Positions 11,706-21,827 of a DNA stretch of 64,000 nt are shown here, piece by piece (position 1 is the first letter of the stretch; every line of letters starts with the position of its first letter). The notes beneath the pieces are model-generated. The model made no database searches. It saw only the letters and a list, made by a program, of their open reading frames with translations, and was not told where the DNA came from. The stretch is from Mycolicibacterium sp. TUM20985 (GTDB lineage Bacteria > Actinomycetota > Actinomycetes > Mycobacteriales > Mycobacteriaceae). The stretch covers positions 1 to 64,000 of the forward strand of contig NZ_AP027291.1 of assembly GCF_030295745.1 (NCBI RefSeq), read 5' to 3'. The position numbers and the translations under genes are program-made.

Positions 11706-12392
11706 GTGGATGATCGTACGCACTCGGTCGAACCTTCCACCGGGGGCGGGGGCGACGAATTGGTCGGCGTACTGAGGGAGCGCGGGAGCGGGACGGCTCT
11801 CGCCGCACTTCGTCGAGCGACCGCCGCGGACCACCAGTCGCTCGATGCGCTCGTAGATCCGAGACGCCTTGTCGAGATCGACTATTACGCCGCCGTGGTG
11901 CGCGGCCTGATCGAGAGTGCCGAGACCGTCGAACTGGCGCTGCCGCTGATCCCACCTTCGATGTCTGGCCGGGGATTGTCGTATGGCGAAGTCTCGAAGC
12001 GGGCCGCCATCGACGCCGAATCGACGTTCTTGGACAACCTGGTTGAACCTCAGCCCATTCGACATCCCGATCCAGCGGACGTACGGCTGCTCATGCCAGC
12101 TCAGGCCCTTAGCGAAACGATGCTGGGGCTCCTGTACGTCTACGTAGGCTCCGCCCTGGGCGGATCGATCCTGCTGCGGGTTGCCCGTACGGCGCCGTGG
12201 TGGCACCACCAACGCGAACACACGTTTCTTCAGCCTTACGGGCACCATCTGAAGGACCGTTGGCGGGCGGTTTTGGGCGCCCTCGAATCTCTGGAAATCG
12301 ACGAGACGAACGCTGCCGCAGAGACCGCGCGCGCCGGCTTCGAGCTGCACCGTCGGTCCCTGGTCAGGGGCCTGTCGGTCGGAGGCTACTGA
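11706..12392 (+). CDS. bphO: Heme oxygenase of bacteriophytochrome operon (BphO-type)
   Basis: Predicted to open heme to biliverdin IXalpha, iron and CO, supplying the chromophore for the phytochrome encoded next. From the GTG at 11706 the product is 228 residues. The proximal heme ligand is expected at His43 in LRRATAADHQSLD. Further family features are the mid-protein tyrosine-rich DYYAAVVRGLIE and the distal-helix region LLYVYVGSALGGSILLR, where BphO proteins have a conserved Gly-rich kink. The stop codon overlaps the next start (TGATG), so the two genes are translationally coupled. The start is uncertain because no strong ribosome-binding site is seen; the open frame extends upstream to 11517, inside the tRNA. 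Assignment to the heme oxygenase superfamily is good; the substrate role is inferred from context. Confidence 0.82.
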   Translation: MDDRTHSVEPSTGGGGDELVGVLRERGSGTALAALRRATAADHQSLDALVDPRRLVEIDYYAAVVRGLIESAETVELALPLIPPSMSGRGLSYGEVSKRAAIDAESTFLDNLVEPQPIRHPDPADVRLLMPAQALSETMLGLLYVYVGSALGGSILLRVARTAPWWHHQREHTFLQPYGHHLKDRWRAVLGALESLEIDETNAAAETARAGFELHRRSLVRGLSVGGY

Positions 12393-15217
12393 TGACCGAC
12401 GGCAATGAGGACCTGTGGAAGGTGGTCGGCCATGAGGCTTGCGAAACCGAGCCCATCCATACGCCAAACGCCATTCAGGCCAACGGGTGGCTTTTCGCAA
12501 TCGATCGCATAGGTCGGCGCGTCTCACACGTGTCATCGAATCTGAACTCCACGATCGTCGATGTTCTTGGTACGCCAACGGTGCTAGGGTCGACCATCGA
12601 GCAGGTCGTACGTGCGCTCGAGTTGCCTACTGCCGCAGCACGATTCGAGGACATCGCTGAATGGCGAACCGAGATGCCCTGGCTGACGACGAATCCGGTG
12701 GTGCTAACCGCACACTCGACCAGTGACCACTACGTGCTCGAGATCGAGCGCGACCTCCCCTCCGTCGCTACGGATCCGACGGCGGTGATCGCCAAGCTCT
12801 TGGAGGCTCCGAGTTGGCAATCGTTCTGTGAGCAGACGGTGACGGCGCTCGGACAGATGTTCGGCTACGCACGCACGATGGCTTATACGTTTCATCCCGA
12901 CCATCACGGCGAGGTGACCGCCGAGCACCTCAATCAGCCCGACATGGAACCGTTCCTAGGGCTGCACTATCCAGCCTCCGACGTTCCACCGCAGGCCCGT
13001 CGGTTGTACGTCCGACAACTCGTGCGAGTCATCGAAGACGTCGACGCACCGACCGTCGACCTCCTGAGTTCGGTGTCGCATGGCGAGCCAGTGCGCTCGC
13101 TGGATCTCACGTTTGCGAGCCGACGTGCCGTATCACCAGTGCATCTGGAGTACACACGCAACATGGGCGTCGCCGCGACGGCGGCTACGTCGGTGGTTCA
13201 GCGGGAACGGCTGACGGGCATGTTCGTCATGCACCATAGCGAGCCGCGATCGCTCAGCCCAGGTGATCGTCGGGCGCTGGCGACCTTCAGTCGGATTGCC
13301 TCGTTCGTCGCCGCGACGATGGACGAGAAATCCTATGGAATCCGGCGCGCTCAGGTGGCAGTGCTCGGCGAGGAACTGCGCCGAAACCTCACAGCTGGCG
13401 ACGCCGCCATTCGATGCATCGAAGAGGTCGGCGAGGAGTTGATGACGGCGGCGGATGCCGATGGATTCGTGGCTCGCCTAGGTCGCGACGTGTTCCGCCT
13501 CGGCGTGCTACCTGAACAGGACGCGATCGATCTGCGGGTGGGCGGGCTGAGTTCGACCGGCGGGCCACTCGTCCAGGCCACCGACAGGCTGTCAGCCGAC
13601 ATGCCCGAGCTCGCTCGGTCGTCTACGTGTGCGGGAGCGATCATCGCCCGGCTGCCCGGCCCGCCGGACACGTACCTGGCCTGGTTCCGTCGACCAGCCC
13701 TCGACGAGGTTCGCTGGGGCGGCCAAGCGACCGCCTCGGTCCGAAAGGACGACCTCGGACGGCTGCATCCGCGCGGCTCGTTCAAGGAGTTCGTCGAGCG
13801 CGTCACCGACCGCAGCCGCATCTGGACCGACCACGATCTGACTGCAGCGGAGACCGTCCATCACGCGGTGCAATCCGGCTTGGGCGAATGGGTGTACCGG
13901 CAGCTTGCGGTCCAGGCCATCATCGACCCGCTCACGGGTCTTAGCAACCGACGCGCGCTCACGCAGGCGGTCGGGAACGAGATCCGATCCCGCTCGGAAC
14001 TGCGCCGCTTCGCCGTTCTATTCCTCGACCTCGATCGCTTCAAACAGATCAATGACGCCTTCGGACACCACAAGGGCGACCTCGTTCTGCGGGCCACCGC
14101 CGACCGGCTCGAGCGAGTGACGTTCTACCTGGCCGGGCGGTCCGGCAGCGTCTTCCGCCTCGGGGGTGACGAGTTCGTCGTGCTCCTCCGCGATGCCAGC
14201 CCAGATTTAGTCTCGCGTCTTGCCGATGGGATCCTCGCGACGTTCCGAGATCCGGTGATAGTGGAGGGTGCCACGCACGTGGTGAACCTCAGCGTCGGGG
14301 CCGTCGCCGACGTGGAAGGCGTCAGCGACGCCGTAGAGCTGCTTCGACGCGGCGACTTGGCCATGTACTCGGCCAAGCGTGCCGGTGGGTCTCGAGTCGC
14401 CTTCTACCACGAAGACTTCTCATACCAGGCCGTTCGGCGGTCGATGCTCGAACAGCAGCTCTATCGGGCGCTCGAGGGTGACGAGCTGATTCCGGCATAC
14501 CAACCCGTCGTGTCGCTGCGAACCGGCCAGATCGTTGGAGCGGAGGTGCTGGCGCGATGGCGTCACCCCGCAGGTGGCATCCTGCTCCCCGACGAGTTCA
14601 TCTCGCTCGCCGAGGAGACGGGTCAGATCCGAAAACTCGATCGACGGATCACCGAGCGCGCCGTGGTGGATTGCCTCGAGCTGCTACGCGACGATTCGCG
14701 CGAGTTCCATCTGGCTATCAACGCTAGCGCGAAGACGGTCGATGCGGACTACGTCACCTACATCGCCGAACTGGTTGCCCGTTACGCGATTCCGCCCGAA
14801 CGCTTGACCATCGAGTTGACGGAGTCGGCGATGGTCCAGGAATCGGGGCGGCTGCGGCGAGTACTGAGCGAAATTCGGTCGCTCGGCGTGAAGGTGGCCA
14901 TCGACGACTTCGGGACCGGCTACTCCTCGCTTGCCCACCTGCACAACCTGCCAGCCGACATCGTCAAGTTGGACCGCACATTCATCGAGCGGGCGGGCGG
15001 CAGTGCCGGGGACGCGGTGGTCGCTCGCTGGGCGATCCAGCTGGTGTCCGAACTCGGGATGCGGATAATCGCCGAGGGAGTCGAGACCCACGCGCAGGAG
15101 GAGACGCTGCTGTCCCTCGGTTACGACTGGGCGCAGGGATACCGCTACGGTGAGCCGATGTTGGCGCTCCCGCGTAGTGGTAAGTACGTGGCCGTCGTCG
15201 ACACGGCGGCGGGGTGA
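12392..15217 (+). CDS. bphP: Bacteriophytochrome with GGDEF and EAL output domains
   Basis: A 941-residue red/far-red photoreceptor fused to c-di-GMP enzymes. The N terminus has Cys17 in [13 protein letters not shown], the usual biliverdin-attachment site of bacteriophytochromes. It is followed by PAS, GAF ([16 protein letters not shown] from residue 194; conserved His near 281 in MHHSEP) and PHY domains. The diguanylate cyclase motif GGDEF (591-595) is intact, but the upstream RxxD feedback site reads RSGS. The phosphodiesterase domain has EVL (718-720) in place of EAL, and keeps [33 protein letters not shown] and AEGVET, so it is probably active. The architecture resembles BphG of Rhodobacter. 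ATG overlaps the bphO stop. Light would set local c-di-GMP synthesis against breakdown; the direction cannot be read from sequence. Confidence 0.93.
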   Translation: MTDGNEDLWKVVGHEACETEPIHTPNAIQANGWLFAIDRIGRRVSHVSSNLNSTIVDVLGTPTVLGSTIEQVVRALELPTAAARFEDIAEWRTEMPWLTTNPVVLTAHSTSDHYVLEIERDLPSVATDPTAVIAKLLEAPSWQSFCEQTVTALGQMFGYARTMAYTFHPDHHGEVTAEHLNQPDMEPFLGLHYPASDVPPQARRLYVRQLVRVIEDVDAPTVDLLSSVSHGEPVRSLDLTFASRRAVSPVHLEYTRNMGVAATAATSVVQRERLTGMFVMHHSEPRSLSPGDRRALATFSRIASFVAATMDEKSYGIRRAQVAVLGEELRRNLTAGDAAIRCIEEVGEELMTAADADGFVARLGRDVFRLGVLPEQDAIDLRVGGLSSTGGPLVQATDRLSADMPELARSSTCAGAIIARLPGPPDTYLAWFRRPALDEVRWGGQATASVRKDDLGRLHPRGSFKEFVERVTDRSRIWTDHDLTAAETVHHAVQSGLGEWVYRQLAVQAIIDPLTGLSNRRALTQAVGNEIRSRSELRRFAVLFLDLDRFKQINDAFGHHKGDLVLRATADRLERVTFYLAGRSGSVFRLGGDEFVVLLRDASPDLVSRLADGILATFRDPVIVEGATHVVNLSVGAVADVEGVSDAVELLRRGDLAMYSAKRAGGSRVAFYHEDFSYQAVRRSMLEQQLYRALEGDELIPAYQPVVSLRTGQIVGAEVLARWRHPAGGILLPDEFISLAEETGQIRKLDRRITERAVVDCLELLRDDSREFHLAINASAKTVDADYVTYIAELVARYAIPPERLTIELTESAMVQESGRLRRVLSEIRSLGVKVAIDDFGTGYSSLAHLHNLPADIVKLDRTFIERAGGSAGDAVVARWAIQLVSELGMRIIAEGVETHAQEETLLSLGYDWAQGYRYGEPMLALPRSGKYVAVVDTAAG

Positions 15218-15245
15218 CCGCGGGGCGGGGCACCGGGTCCGGAGT

Positions 15246-15683
15246 TCACGGCCTGGGTACTGCGTCCACGCTTGGCGGCAACGGCGACGGCTCGGGCTGC
15301 GTCGAGCGCCGGATGATCGAGAACGACACGGCTCCCACCGCGAGCACCGCCACGCCGGCACCGATCAACAGCAGGGGCCTGGGACGGCGTCGGGACCTGC
15401 GCGCCTGCTGAAGCGCCTGCGGGAGGTTGGCGACGACTTCCTGCGCAGCGGCCAGCTCGTTGGCAACGGTCTCCTGCGCGGCGGCCAGGTCCTTGGTCAG
15501 CTGGCTCTTGATGCGGCCGCGTCGGTAGCGGTTGGCGACCCACGACACCGAGGACCGCGTGGAGTCGAACCCGACGCCCAGCGCTCCCCTAGTCAGGTCG
15601 ACGGGCCCCACCGCCGTGTACTTCAGACCGCGGGCGATGCGTTCCGCCGGAGTCAGTCGGGCGGTGGGAGTTCCTGCGCTCAT
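15246..15683 (-). CDS. cwsA: Cell wall synthesis protein CwsA
   Basis: 145 residues matching the mycobacterial Rv0008c family. CwsA is a small membrane protein reported to interact with Wag31 (DivIVA) and CrgA, and to support polar growth and cell shape. The N-terminal part has [25 protein letters not shown] coiled-coil-like Ala/Gln/Glu segment ([23 protein letters not shown]) follows, then one membrane helix [20 protein letters not shown] near the C terminus. Its position before ppiA is conserved. The phytochrome insertion lies directly upstream, convergent with it. Confidence 0.9.
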   Translation of the reverse strand: MSAGTPTARLTPAERIARGLKYTAVGPVDLTRGALGVGFDSTRSSVSWVANRYRRGRIKSQLTKDLAAAQETVANELAAAQEVVANLPQALQQARRSRRRPRPLLLIGAGVAVLAVGAVSFSIIRRSTQPEPSPLPPSVDAVPRP

Positions 15684-15770
15684 GACTCAGCCTCTCTGGA
15701 TGGAACTTCGGTATCGGCGTCCGGCGACCACCCTATTCGTTGGGGTCGGAGCGGGCTCGTGGAACACGAA

Positions 15771-16316
15771 ATGGCACACTGGTTTCCCGTGACCAGTCCC
15801 ATACAGACAGCGACCGCGACGCTGCACACCAACCGCGGTGACATCAAGATCGCACTCTTCGGAAACCACGCCCCCAAGACCGTGGCGAACTTCGTCGGTT
15901 TGGCGCAGGGCACCAAGGACTACAGCACCGAGAACGCGTCGGGCGGCACCGAGGGCCCGTTCTACGACGGCGCGGTGTTCCACCGTGTCATCTCCGGGTT
16001 CATGCTGCAGGGCGGCGACCCGACCGGCACCGGCCGCGGCGGCCCCGGATACCAGTTCGCCGACGAGTTCCACCCGGAGCTCGCCTTCGACAAGCCGTAC
16101 CTTCTGGCGATGGCCAACGCGGGCCCAGGCACCAACGGCTCGCAGTTCTTCATCACCGTGGGCAAGACGCCCCACCTGAACCGCAAGCACACCATCTTCG
16201 GCGAGGTCGTTGACCCGGAGTCGCAGAAGGTCGTCGACGCGATCGGGAGCACCCCGACGGGACCCGGCGACCGTCCGGCCGAACCGGTCGTCATCGACTC
16301 GATCACCATCTCCTAG
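15771..16316 (+). CDS. ppiA: Cyclophilin-type peptidyl-prolyl cis-trans isomerase PpiA
   Basis: PpiA catalyses cis-trans isomerisation of Xaa-Pro bonds. The 181-residue product has the cyclophilin core: [22 protein letters not shown] with the catalytic Arg, [16 protein letters not shown], and [12 protein letters not shown] at 15771 is preferred over GTG at 15789. It keeps a six-residue extension (MAHWFP) that matches the length of the M. tuberculosis N terminus before the shared [14 protein letters not shown]. No signal peptide is present, so it is cytoplasmic. A strong hairpin follows the stop codon. Confidence 0.96.
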   Translation: MAHWFPVTSPIQTATATLHTNRGDIKIALFGNHAPKTVANFVGLAQGTKDYSTENASGGTEGPFYDGAVFHRVISGFMLQGGDPTGTGRGGPGYQFADEFHPELAFDKPYLLAMANAGPGTNGSQFFITVGKTPHLNRKHTIFGEVVDPESQKVVDAIGSTPTGPGDRPAEPVVIDSITIS

Positions 16317-16328
16317 CCCCTCCCCCGT

Positions 16329-16366
16329 CGAAGCGCCCCGCGGGCCGGTCTCGCGGGGCGCCTTCG
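16329..16366. terminator. Bidirectional terminator between ppiA and the PH-domain gene
   Basis: Perfect 10-bp arms GCGCCCCGCG (16333-16342) and CGCGGGGCGC (16352-16361), extended outward by CGAAG/CTTCG with a one-base bulge. It lies between two convergent genes. There is no long T-run, which is common for mycobacterial terminators. Confidence 0.75.
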
Positions 16367-16379
16367 TGTCGAGGTTCGA

Positions 16380-16799
16380 CTACTTGCCGGCGTAGCCCGC
16401 GGCGGTCAGGGCGTCGAGGACGTCGAGCGGATCGGTGCCGAGATCCCATCGGGTGAACACCAGCAGACGGTCGTCGGCGACGGTGTCGATCTCGAGCAGA
16501 CGCACCTTCCGCCCGATGCGCCGGAATTCGGTGATGCGAACCTTCGCGACGTCCTGACGGCCGAGCACCTGCGTGCCGAACCAGCCGCGAACGACCAAAC
16601 CGTCGTCGCCGATTGCCAGCTTGGGCCGCGCTCGCCAGGACATGGCTGCAAACGTCAACAGTCCGACGGCCGCGATGGCCGCCAACGCGCGCCCCGGCAC
16701 GTCTGTGACTACGGTCACAGCGGCGATTGCCATGACGATGCCGAAGATTCCGCATCCGACCAGGCCCCCGGTAGGGGGGCCCCACTTAGTTTGCTGCAT
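16380..16799 (-). CDS. PH-domain membrane protein (Rv0010c family)
   Basis: 139 residues with two closely spaced membrane segments near the N terminus (GGLVGCGIFGIVMAIAAVTVV and ALAAIAAVGLLTFAAMSW). A bacterial PH-like beta domain follows (LAIGDDGLVVRGWFGTQVLGRQDVAKVR), with a tail LDVLDALTAAGYAGK. It matches the conserved mycobacterial gene between ppiA and crgA. Function is unknown. It may take part in cell-envelope growth, judged only from its neighbours cwsA and crgA. Confidence 0.85.
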   Translation of the reverse strand: MQQTKWGPPTGGLVGCGIFGIVMAIAAVTVVTDVPGRALAAIAAVGLLTFAAMSWRARPKLAIGDDGLVVRGWFGTQVLGRQDVAKVRITEFRRIGRKVRLLEIDTVADDRLLVFTRWDLGTDPLDVLDALTAAGYAGK

Positions 16800-16834
16800 G
16801 GGGTTTGTGCACCCTCTACGCGCGAAAGATCGAG

Positions 16835-16843
16835 TTATCCACA
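16835..16843 (+). promoter_or_regulatory. Perfect DnaA-box-like sequence upstream of the PH-domain gene
   Basis: TTATCCACA, an exact match to the general bacterial DnaA-box consensus, sits in the 155-bp gap between the PH-domain gene and crgA. It is 36 bp upstream of the PH-domain gene start. Whether DnaA binds here is not known. Confidence 0.4.
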
Positions 16844-16954
16844 GGCGCTATCCCCAATGGGGATGAATCACAACCGTGTGATTGGGTGTCCGCGCGGTGA
16901 TCGATGTGGGAACGCGCGGGAACGAAGTTGTATTCATCCTGTGCGACCGACGGC

Positions 16955-17239
16955 TCATCGCCACCGCATCGTGAGGAGCAGCCCGGTGATCATGAAGGCA
17001 AACGCGATCGCGTAGTTCCACTGCGCCAGGTTTGCCATCCAGGTAAGGAAGCTGGGGGCGTCCACCGGATTGGTCGCGGCAAGCTGGAAGACCAACAACC
17101 AGAGCAGGCCGAACAGCATCAGTCCAACGAACAGGATCACGAACCACATGCCCGACGGGCCGGCCTTGACCTTGACCGGAGTCCGGCTCACCGGGCTGAT
17201 CGTGAAGTCGTTCTTCTTGCGAACCTTGGACTTGGGCAT
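16955..17239 (-). CDS. crgA: Cell division protein CrgA
   Basis: 94 residues. CrgA is a small inner-membrane protein that interacts with FtsZ, FtsQ, PBPs and CwsA at the septum and pole. The start [16 protein letters not shown] is the family hallmark. Two membrane helices follow ([21 protein letters not shown] and [17 protein letters not shown]), with a short loop and a basic C-terminal MRWR. An upstream in-frame extension to 17461 is not used, because it would overlap the divergent DUF881 gene and its promoter. Confidence 0.96.
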   Translation of the reverse strand: MPKSKVRKKNDFTISPVSRTPVKVKAGPSGMWFVILFVGLMLFGLLWLLVFQLAATNPVDAPSFLTWMANLAQWNYAIAFAFMITGLLLTMRWR

Positions 17240-17307
17240 GGCTACCTTGCGACGATGGAGCGGATCAACCGAGAGCCTAACGCAGTGCGCGGCGGTCAGG
17301 AGAAACG

Positions 17308-18057
17308 ATGGCCCGGTCAGGCCGCTCCCCGTGGCGCTTCGGCGTGCCCGTGGTGTGCGTGTGCGCCGGGCTGCTGCTGGCCACCACGCACACCGTGTCC
17401 GGGGGCAACGAGATACGTCGCAGCGACTCCCCGCGCCTGGTCGATCTGGTGCGCGAGGCACAGGGGTCCGTCGACCGACTCGCCGATCAGCGCGAGGTGC
17501 TCGTCGGCCAGGTCGACAATCACCACGGCGGCACCCCGAACGTCGACGCCGCGCTCAAGGCGATCACCGACCGGGCCGACGTCCTGGCCGTGGACGCCGG
17601 GCTGGCGGCCATGCGCGGGCCGGGTCTGGTGGTCACCCTCGACGACGCCCATCGTGATGCCGAGGGCCGATTCCCCGGGGACGCCTCCGCGGATGACCTG
17701 GTGGTCCACCAACAGGACATCGAGGCGGTGCTGAACGCGCTGTGGAGTGCAGGGGCCGAGGCCATCCAGATGCAGGATCAACGGATCATCGCGACGTCGG
17801 CACCGCTCTGCGTCGGCAACACCCTGCTGCTGAATGGCCGGACGTACAGCCCGCCCTACGCCATCACCGCGATCGGCGACGTGACGGCCATGCAGTCGGC
17901 GCTGGCCGCCTCCCAAATGGTCGACTTGTACAAGCGCTACGTGTTGCGCTTCGGGCTGGGATACACCGAGGAAGCCAAGTCCCAGGTCGACGTCGTCGCG
18001 CACCCGCCCGCCGTGCGCATGCGGTACGCCAAGCCCGCGGGTCCATTGGGCTACTGA
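17308..18057 (+). CDS. DUF881 membrane protein (Rv0012 family)
   Basis: 249 residues with one N-terminal membrane helix ([19 protein letters not shown]), then an extracytoplasmic coiled-coil-like region and the DUF881 domain ([52 protein letters not shown]). A CAGGAGA ribosome-binding site precedes the ATG. DUF881 proteins resemble the periplasmic domains of divisome proteins, and related genes lie in actinobacterial division clusters. The exact function is unknown. It is divergent from crgA and immediately upstream of trpG. Confidence 0.87.
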   Translation: MARSGRSPWRFGVPVVCVCAGLLLATTHTVSGGNEIRRSDSPRLVDLVREAQGSVDRLADQREVLVGQVDNHHGGTPNVDAALKAITDRADVLAVDAGLAAMRGPGLVVTLDDAHRDAEGRFPGDASADDLVVHQQDIEAVLNALWSAGAEAIQMQDQRIIATSAPLCVGNTLLLNGRTYSPPYAITAIGDVTAMQSALAASQMVDLYKRYVLRFGLGYTEEAKSQVDVVAHPPAVRMRYAKPAGPLGY

Positions 18058-18065
18058 GGCGGCGG

Positions 18066-18071
18066 TAATCT
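18066..18071 (+). promoter_or_regulatory. -10 element for a probable leaderless trpG transcript
   Basis: TAATCT fits the mycobacterial TANNNT -10 motif and ends 6 bp before the ATG at 18078. That is the spacing expected when transcription starts at the first base of the start codon. Confidence 0.5.
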
Positions 18072-18077
18072 GGCGTG

Positions 18078-18752
18078 ATGCGCGTCCTCGTCGTCGACAA
18101 CTACGACAGCTTCGTCTTCAATCTCGTGCAGTACCTCGGTCAGCTGGGTGTGCACGCCGACGTGTGGCGCAACGACGACCCGCGGCTGAGCACCGAGGCG
18201 GACGTGGCGACCGCTGCCAAGGAGTTCGACGGCATTCTCCTGAGCCCCGGACCCGGTACGCCCGAGCGGGCCGGAGCGTCCATTCCGCTCGTCCGCGCCT
18301 GCGCCGAGGTGACCACTCCGGTGCTCGGCGTCTGCCTCGGGCACCAGGCCATCGGGGTGGCCTTCGGCGGCACGGTCGATCGTGCGCCGGAGCTCCTTCA
18401 CGGTAAGACCAGCAGTGTGAACCACGCCAATATCGGTGTGCTGCATGGCCTTCCGGATCCCTTCACGGCAACCCGGTATCACTCGTTGACGATTCTGCCC
18501 GAGACGATGCCCGCCGAACTCGAGGTCACTGCGCAAACGTCGGGCGGTGTGGTGATGGGCGTGCAACACGTCGACCTGCCCATCCACGGCGTGCAGTTCC
18601 ACCCGGAGTCCATCCTCACCGAGGGCGGGCACCGAATGCTCGCCAACTGGTTGGAGGTGTGTGGGCGACCCCTCGAGGAGGATCTGGTCGGCCGCCTCGA
18701 ACGCGAGGTCTCCGATGCGGTGCGTGCCGCTACTGCGCGAAGCTCAGCGTGA
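18078..18752 (+). CDS. trpG: Anthranilate/para-aminobenzoate synthase glutamine amidotransferase subunit
   Basis: A 224-residue class I glutamine amidotransferase. It releases ammonia from glutamine for anthranilate synthase (tryptophan) or aminodeoxychorismate synthase (folate). The nucleophile Cys is in GVCLGHQAIG and the His-Glu pair in HGVQFHPESILTEGG. The N terminus MRVLVVDNYDSFVFNLVQ is typical. ATG at 18078 is chosen over GTG at 18075 for its match to the family start and the -10 spacing. No partner TrpE/PabB is nearby, so it is probably shared between the two pathways. The 3' end overlaps the convergent pknB end by 23 bp. Confidence 0.94.
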   Translation: MRVLVVDNYDSFVFNLVQYLGQLGVHADVWRNDDPRLSTEADVATAAKEFDGILLSPGPGTPERAGASIPLVRACAEVTTPVLGVCLGHQAIGVAFGGTVDRAPELLHGKTSSVNHANIGVLHGLPDPFTATRYHSLTILPETMPAELEVTAQTSGGVVMGVQHVDLPIHGVQFHPESILTEGGHRMLANWLEVCGRPLEEDLVGRLEREVSDAVRAATARSSA

Positions 18753-20619
18753 TCGGGTCGCTGAACTTCAAAGTGCTGCCTGGCGCCGGGCTTTGCGTGG
18801 CCACGGCATTGGTCGGGTAACCGCTGTTTTGCGCATTGGGCAGCTTGCTGAAGTCACCGGTCCACTTGTAGACGTTGCGCATGAGCGGCTCGGCATCGAC
18901 CCAGAATTGTCCACGCAGGTCCGGCATCTGGAACTGGTTGCCCCGCGACACCTGTAGCTGGATTGCGGTATCCACCGGCGCGGTCTCCCCGGCGGCCGGC
19001 GCCGTGCCCATGACCTGTCCCTTGGTGCTCTCGAGTCCGTCGATCTCGACCGGGATGGGTGGGGTGGTGAAGCCACTGGCGATCAGGACCTGAGTCGCGA
19101 CGTCGACGGTCTGGCCAGCAACCGGGGGAACTTGCTTGGTGTCCGGCCCGCTGCCCACGACCAGGGTGATCACGTTGGTGATCGCCGACGTTGAGTTGGC
19201 CGGCGGGATGGTCTGGGTCACCCGGCCCTTGTCTTCGGGGCTCGACGTGCCGGGCACCTGCTTGACGTTGTCGAACCCGGCGTCGTTGAGCTTGCGTTCG
19301 GCCTCGCCGGGGATCAGCCTCGAGACGTCGGGGACCTCGCGCTGTTCGGGACCCACCGACACGTTGATCGTGATCTCGTCATCGCGGGCCGCGGCCGTGT
19401 TGGCCGGCGGATCGGTACTGATGACTTCCCCCGGCGGGATCTTGGAGTCGGTGTTGTTCTGCCGCGTGGTCTTGAAGCCCAGGTTCTGTAGCGCCACGAC
19501 GGCCTCGTCGTACCCCTGACCGGAGAGGTCCGGTATCTGCACGTCCCGCGGATTGCTGTTGGAGAAGTTCAGCAGGACGGTGACGACGACGGTCAGCACG
19601 GCGAGCACCGCGACGACGGCCAACCAGCGGCCGATCGCAGGGTTGCGCTCCCTCGGCGCGACGTAGGTCGCCTGATGCGTGGGCATCCGGTCGGTCGGAT
19701 GCGTCCGGCCGCCGGCCGGGGTGGCCGACAACAACGACGTCCTGTCGGCGTCGGTGAACACCTTCGGGGCTTCCGGGGGTTCGCCGCTGTGCACGCGGAT
19801 CAGGTCGGTCCGCATGTCGGCAGCGGTCTGATAGCGATTGTCGGGGTTCTTCGCCAGCGCCTTGAGCACCACGGCGTCGAGGTCGGGGGAGAGGTCGGGG
19901 TTGCGGCGCGACGGCGGCTCCGGATCCTCGCGCACGTGCTGGTAGGCGACGGCGACGGGGGAGTCACCGACGAACGGCGGCTCGCCGGTGAGCACTTCGT
20001 AGAGCACGCAGCCCAGCGAGTAGACGTCGGAGCGCGCATCGACCGTCTCGCCGCGCGCCTGTTCGGGGGAGAGGTACTGCGCGGTGCCGATCACCGCCGA
20101 AGTCTGGGTGACGGGGTTGCCGGCATCGGCGAGCGCCTTGGCGATGCCAAAGTCCATCACCTTCACCGCGCCGCCCTTGCTGATCATGATGTTGGCGGGC
20201 TTGACGTCGCGATGGATGGTGCCGTGCTGATGGCTGAAGTTCAGCGCCTGGCAGGCGTCGGCGATGACCTCGATCGCCCGACGCGGTTCCATGGGCCCGT
20301 CGTTGTGCACGATGTCGCGCAGCGTCACGCCGTCGACGTACTCCATCACGATGTAGGGCAGTGGCCCGTTGGCGGTCTCCGCCTCCCCGGTGTCGTAGAC
20401 CGCGACGATCGCCGGGTGGTTCAGCGCGGCGGCGTTCTGTGCCTCCCGGCGGAAGCGGAGATAGAAGCTGGGGTCGCGGGCCAAGTCGGCGCGCAGCACC
20501 TTGACCGCGACGTCGCGGTGCAACCTCACGTCGCGGGCCATGTGGACCTCGGACATGCCACCGAAGCCGAGGATCTCCCCGAGTTCGTAGCGGTCGGACA
20601 GGTGTTGGGGCGTGGTCAT
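18730..20619 (-). CDS. pknB: Serine/threonine protein kinase PknB
   Basis: A 629-residue transmembrane kinase controlling cell growth, division and peptidoglycan synthesis. The kinase domain (about 1-275) has the glycine loop [11 protein letters not shown], the invariant Lys in [10 protein letters not shown], catalytic [17 protein letters not shown] and the activation-loop Thr residues in [21 protein letters not shown] single helix [18 protein letters not shown] (about 335-352) is followed by four extracellular PASTA repeats that bind muropeptides and lipid II-like fragments. The length is close to that of M. tuberculosis PknB. ATG overlaps the pknA stop by 4 bp. It is the last gene of the minus-strand pstP-rodA-pbpA-pknA-pknB chain. 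Confidence 0.98.
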   Translation of the reverse strand: MTTPQHLSDRYELGEILGFGGMSEVHMARDVRLHRDVAVKVLRADLARDPSFYLRFRREAQNAAALNHPAIVAVYDTGEAETANGPLPYIVMEYVDGVTLRDIVHNDGPMEPRRAIEVIADACQALNFSHQHGTIHRDVKPANIMISKGGAVKVMDFGIAKALADAGNPVTQTSAVIGTAQYLSPEQARGETVDARSDVYSLGCVLYEVLTGEPPFVGDSPVAVAYQHVREDPEPPSRRNPDLSPDLDAVVLKALAKNPDNRYQTAADMRTDLIRVHSGEPPEAPKVFTDADRTSLLSATPAGGRTHPTDRMPTHQATYVAPRERNPAIGRWLAVVAVLAVLTVVVTVLLNFSNSNPRDVQIPDLSGQGYDEAVVALQNLGFKTTRQNNTDSKIPPGEVISTDPPANTAAARDDEITINVSVGPEQREVPDVSRLIPGEAERKLNDAGFDNVKQVPGTSSPEDKGRVTQTIPPANSTSAITNVITLVVGSGPDTKQVPPVAGQTVDVATQVLIASGFTTPPIPVEIDGLESTKGQVMGTAPAAGETAPVDTAIQLQVSRGNQFQMPDLRGQFWVDAEPLMRNVYKWTGDFSKLPNAQNSGYPTNAVATQSPAPGSTLKFSDPITLSFAQ

Positions 20620-21827
20620 CGGTAGGTCTGCTCTGCGTCTAGTCGCGGGAGTGCCCCTGGCGTCGCGGGAGGGGCGGGCTCCACGGTGGTGCTGGTGACG
20701 GTGGACGGAGTGGTCTTCTGGTCGTTGCGGTCCTGCACGTTGAGGACCATCAGGATCGCGATGATGATCGCGAGCGCCCCAAGGACGCCGGCCGCCCACA
20801 GCAGTGCGCGTTGGCCGGGGGAAAACGTCCGCTTCGGGGGCGGGGTGCGGTGACTGCCGGTCGGTGGACGGGCGGTGCGGACGTTGGCGGTCGGAGGGCG
20901 ACCGTAGTCGGCGACGGCGCGGGTCTGTGCCGTCGAGGGAATGGCGGCCGGGGTGGCCCGGCCGATGGTCGGAGCGTGGTTGGGGCGCGGTGGTCGGCGA
21001 CCTCCGCGCACCGCGGCGACGGCGTCGGCGAAGGCACCACCGGTGCGGTACCGATGGCCAGGCTCCTTGAGCAGGCTGATCTCGATGAGCTCGCGGACGT
21101 TGGGCGGAATGTCGGCCGGCAGGGGAGCGGGCTGTTCCTTGATGTGCTTCATCGCGACGGTCAAGGCGCCCTCGCCGGTGAAGGGTCGCCGTCCGGCCAC
21201 CGACTCGTAGCCCACCACGCCGAGTGAGTAGACGTCGCTGGCTGGGGTGGCGTCGCGGCCGAGCGCCTGCTCGGGGGCGATGTACTGCGCGGTGCCCATG
21301 ACCATGCCGGTCTGGGTCACCGGCGCGGCGTCGACCGCCTTGGCGATGCCGAAGTCGGTCAGCTTCACCTGGCCGGTGGGGGTGATCAAGATGTTGCCCG
21401 GCTTCACGTCGCGGTGCACCAACCCGGCGGTGTGCGCGACCTGCAGCGCGCGTCCGGTCTGCTCGAGCATGTCGAGTGCGTGGCGCAGCGACAGCCGGCC
21501 GGTGCGCTTGAGGACGGAGTTCAGCGGCTCGCCGGTGACCATCTCCATCACCAGGTAGGCGGTGCGGGCATCCTCGAGCTCGGTCTCGCCGTAGTCGTAC
21601 ACGCTGGCGATGCCCGGGTGGTTCAGCATGGCCACGATGCGGGCCTCGGCGCGGAACCGTTCGACGAATTCGGGGTCGGAGGAGAACTCGGCCTTGAGCA
21701 CCTTGATGGCGACCTGGCGTCCCAGCCTGGTGTCCAGAGCCTCCCAGACCTGGCCCATTCCGCCCGTCGCGATGAGTCGCTGAAGACGGTAGCGGTCGGA
21801 CAGCGTCACTCCGACGCGCGCGGTCAT
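20616..21827 (-). CDS. pknA: Serine/threonine protein kinase PknA
   Basis: A 403-residue membrane kinase, essential in mycobacteria, which works with PknB on division proteins such as Wag31 and FtsZ. The kinase domain shows [47 protein letters not shown] and [11 protein letters not shown] Pro/Arg/Thr-rich juxtamembrane region (about 280-335) precedes the single helix [22 protein letters not shown]. The short extracytoplasmic tail (about 50 residues) lacks PASTA repeats. Both ends overlap neighbours by 4 bp (pbpA upstream, pknB downstream), consistent with tight co-translation. Confidence 0.98.
   Translation of the reverse strand: MTARVGVTLSDRYRLQRLIATGGMGQVWEALDTRLGRQVAIKVLKAEFSSDPEFVERFRAEARIVAMLNHPGIASVYDYGETELEDARTAYLVMEMVTGEPLNSVLKRTGRLSLRHALDMLEQTGRALQVAHTAGLVHRDVKPGNILITPTGQVKLTDFGIAKAVDAAPVTQTGMVMGTAQYIAPEQALGRDATPASDVYSLGVVGYESVAGRRPFTGEGALTVAMKHIKEQPAPLPADIPPNVRELIEISLLKEPGHRYRTGGAFADAVAAVRGGRRPPRPNHAPTIGRATPAAIPSTAQTRAVADYGRPPTANVRTARPPTGSHRTPPPKRTFSPGQRALLWAAGVLGALAIIIAILMVLNVQDRNDQKTTPSTVTSTTVEPAPPATPGALPRLDAEQTYR

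Noticed and set aside
11517..11706. Upstream extension of the heme oxygenase gene
   Set aside because: The extension begins inside tRNA-Ala and shows no family similarity; the GTG at 11706 is more plausible.
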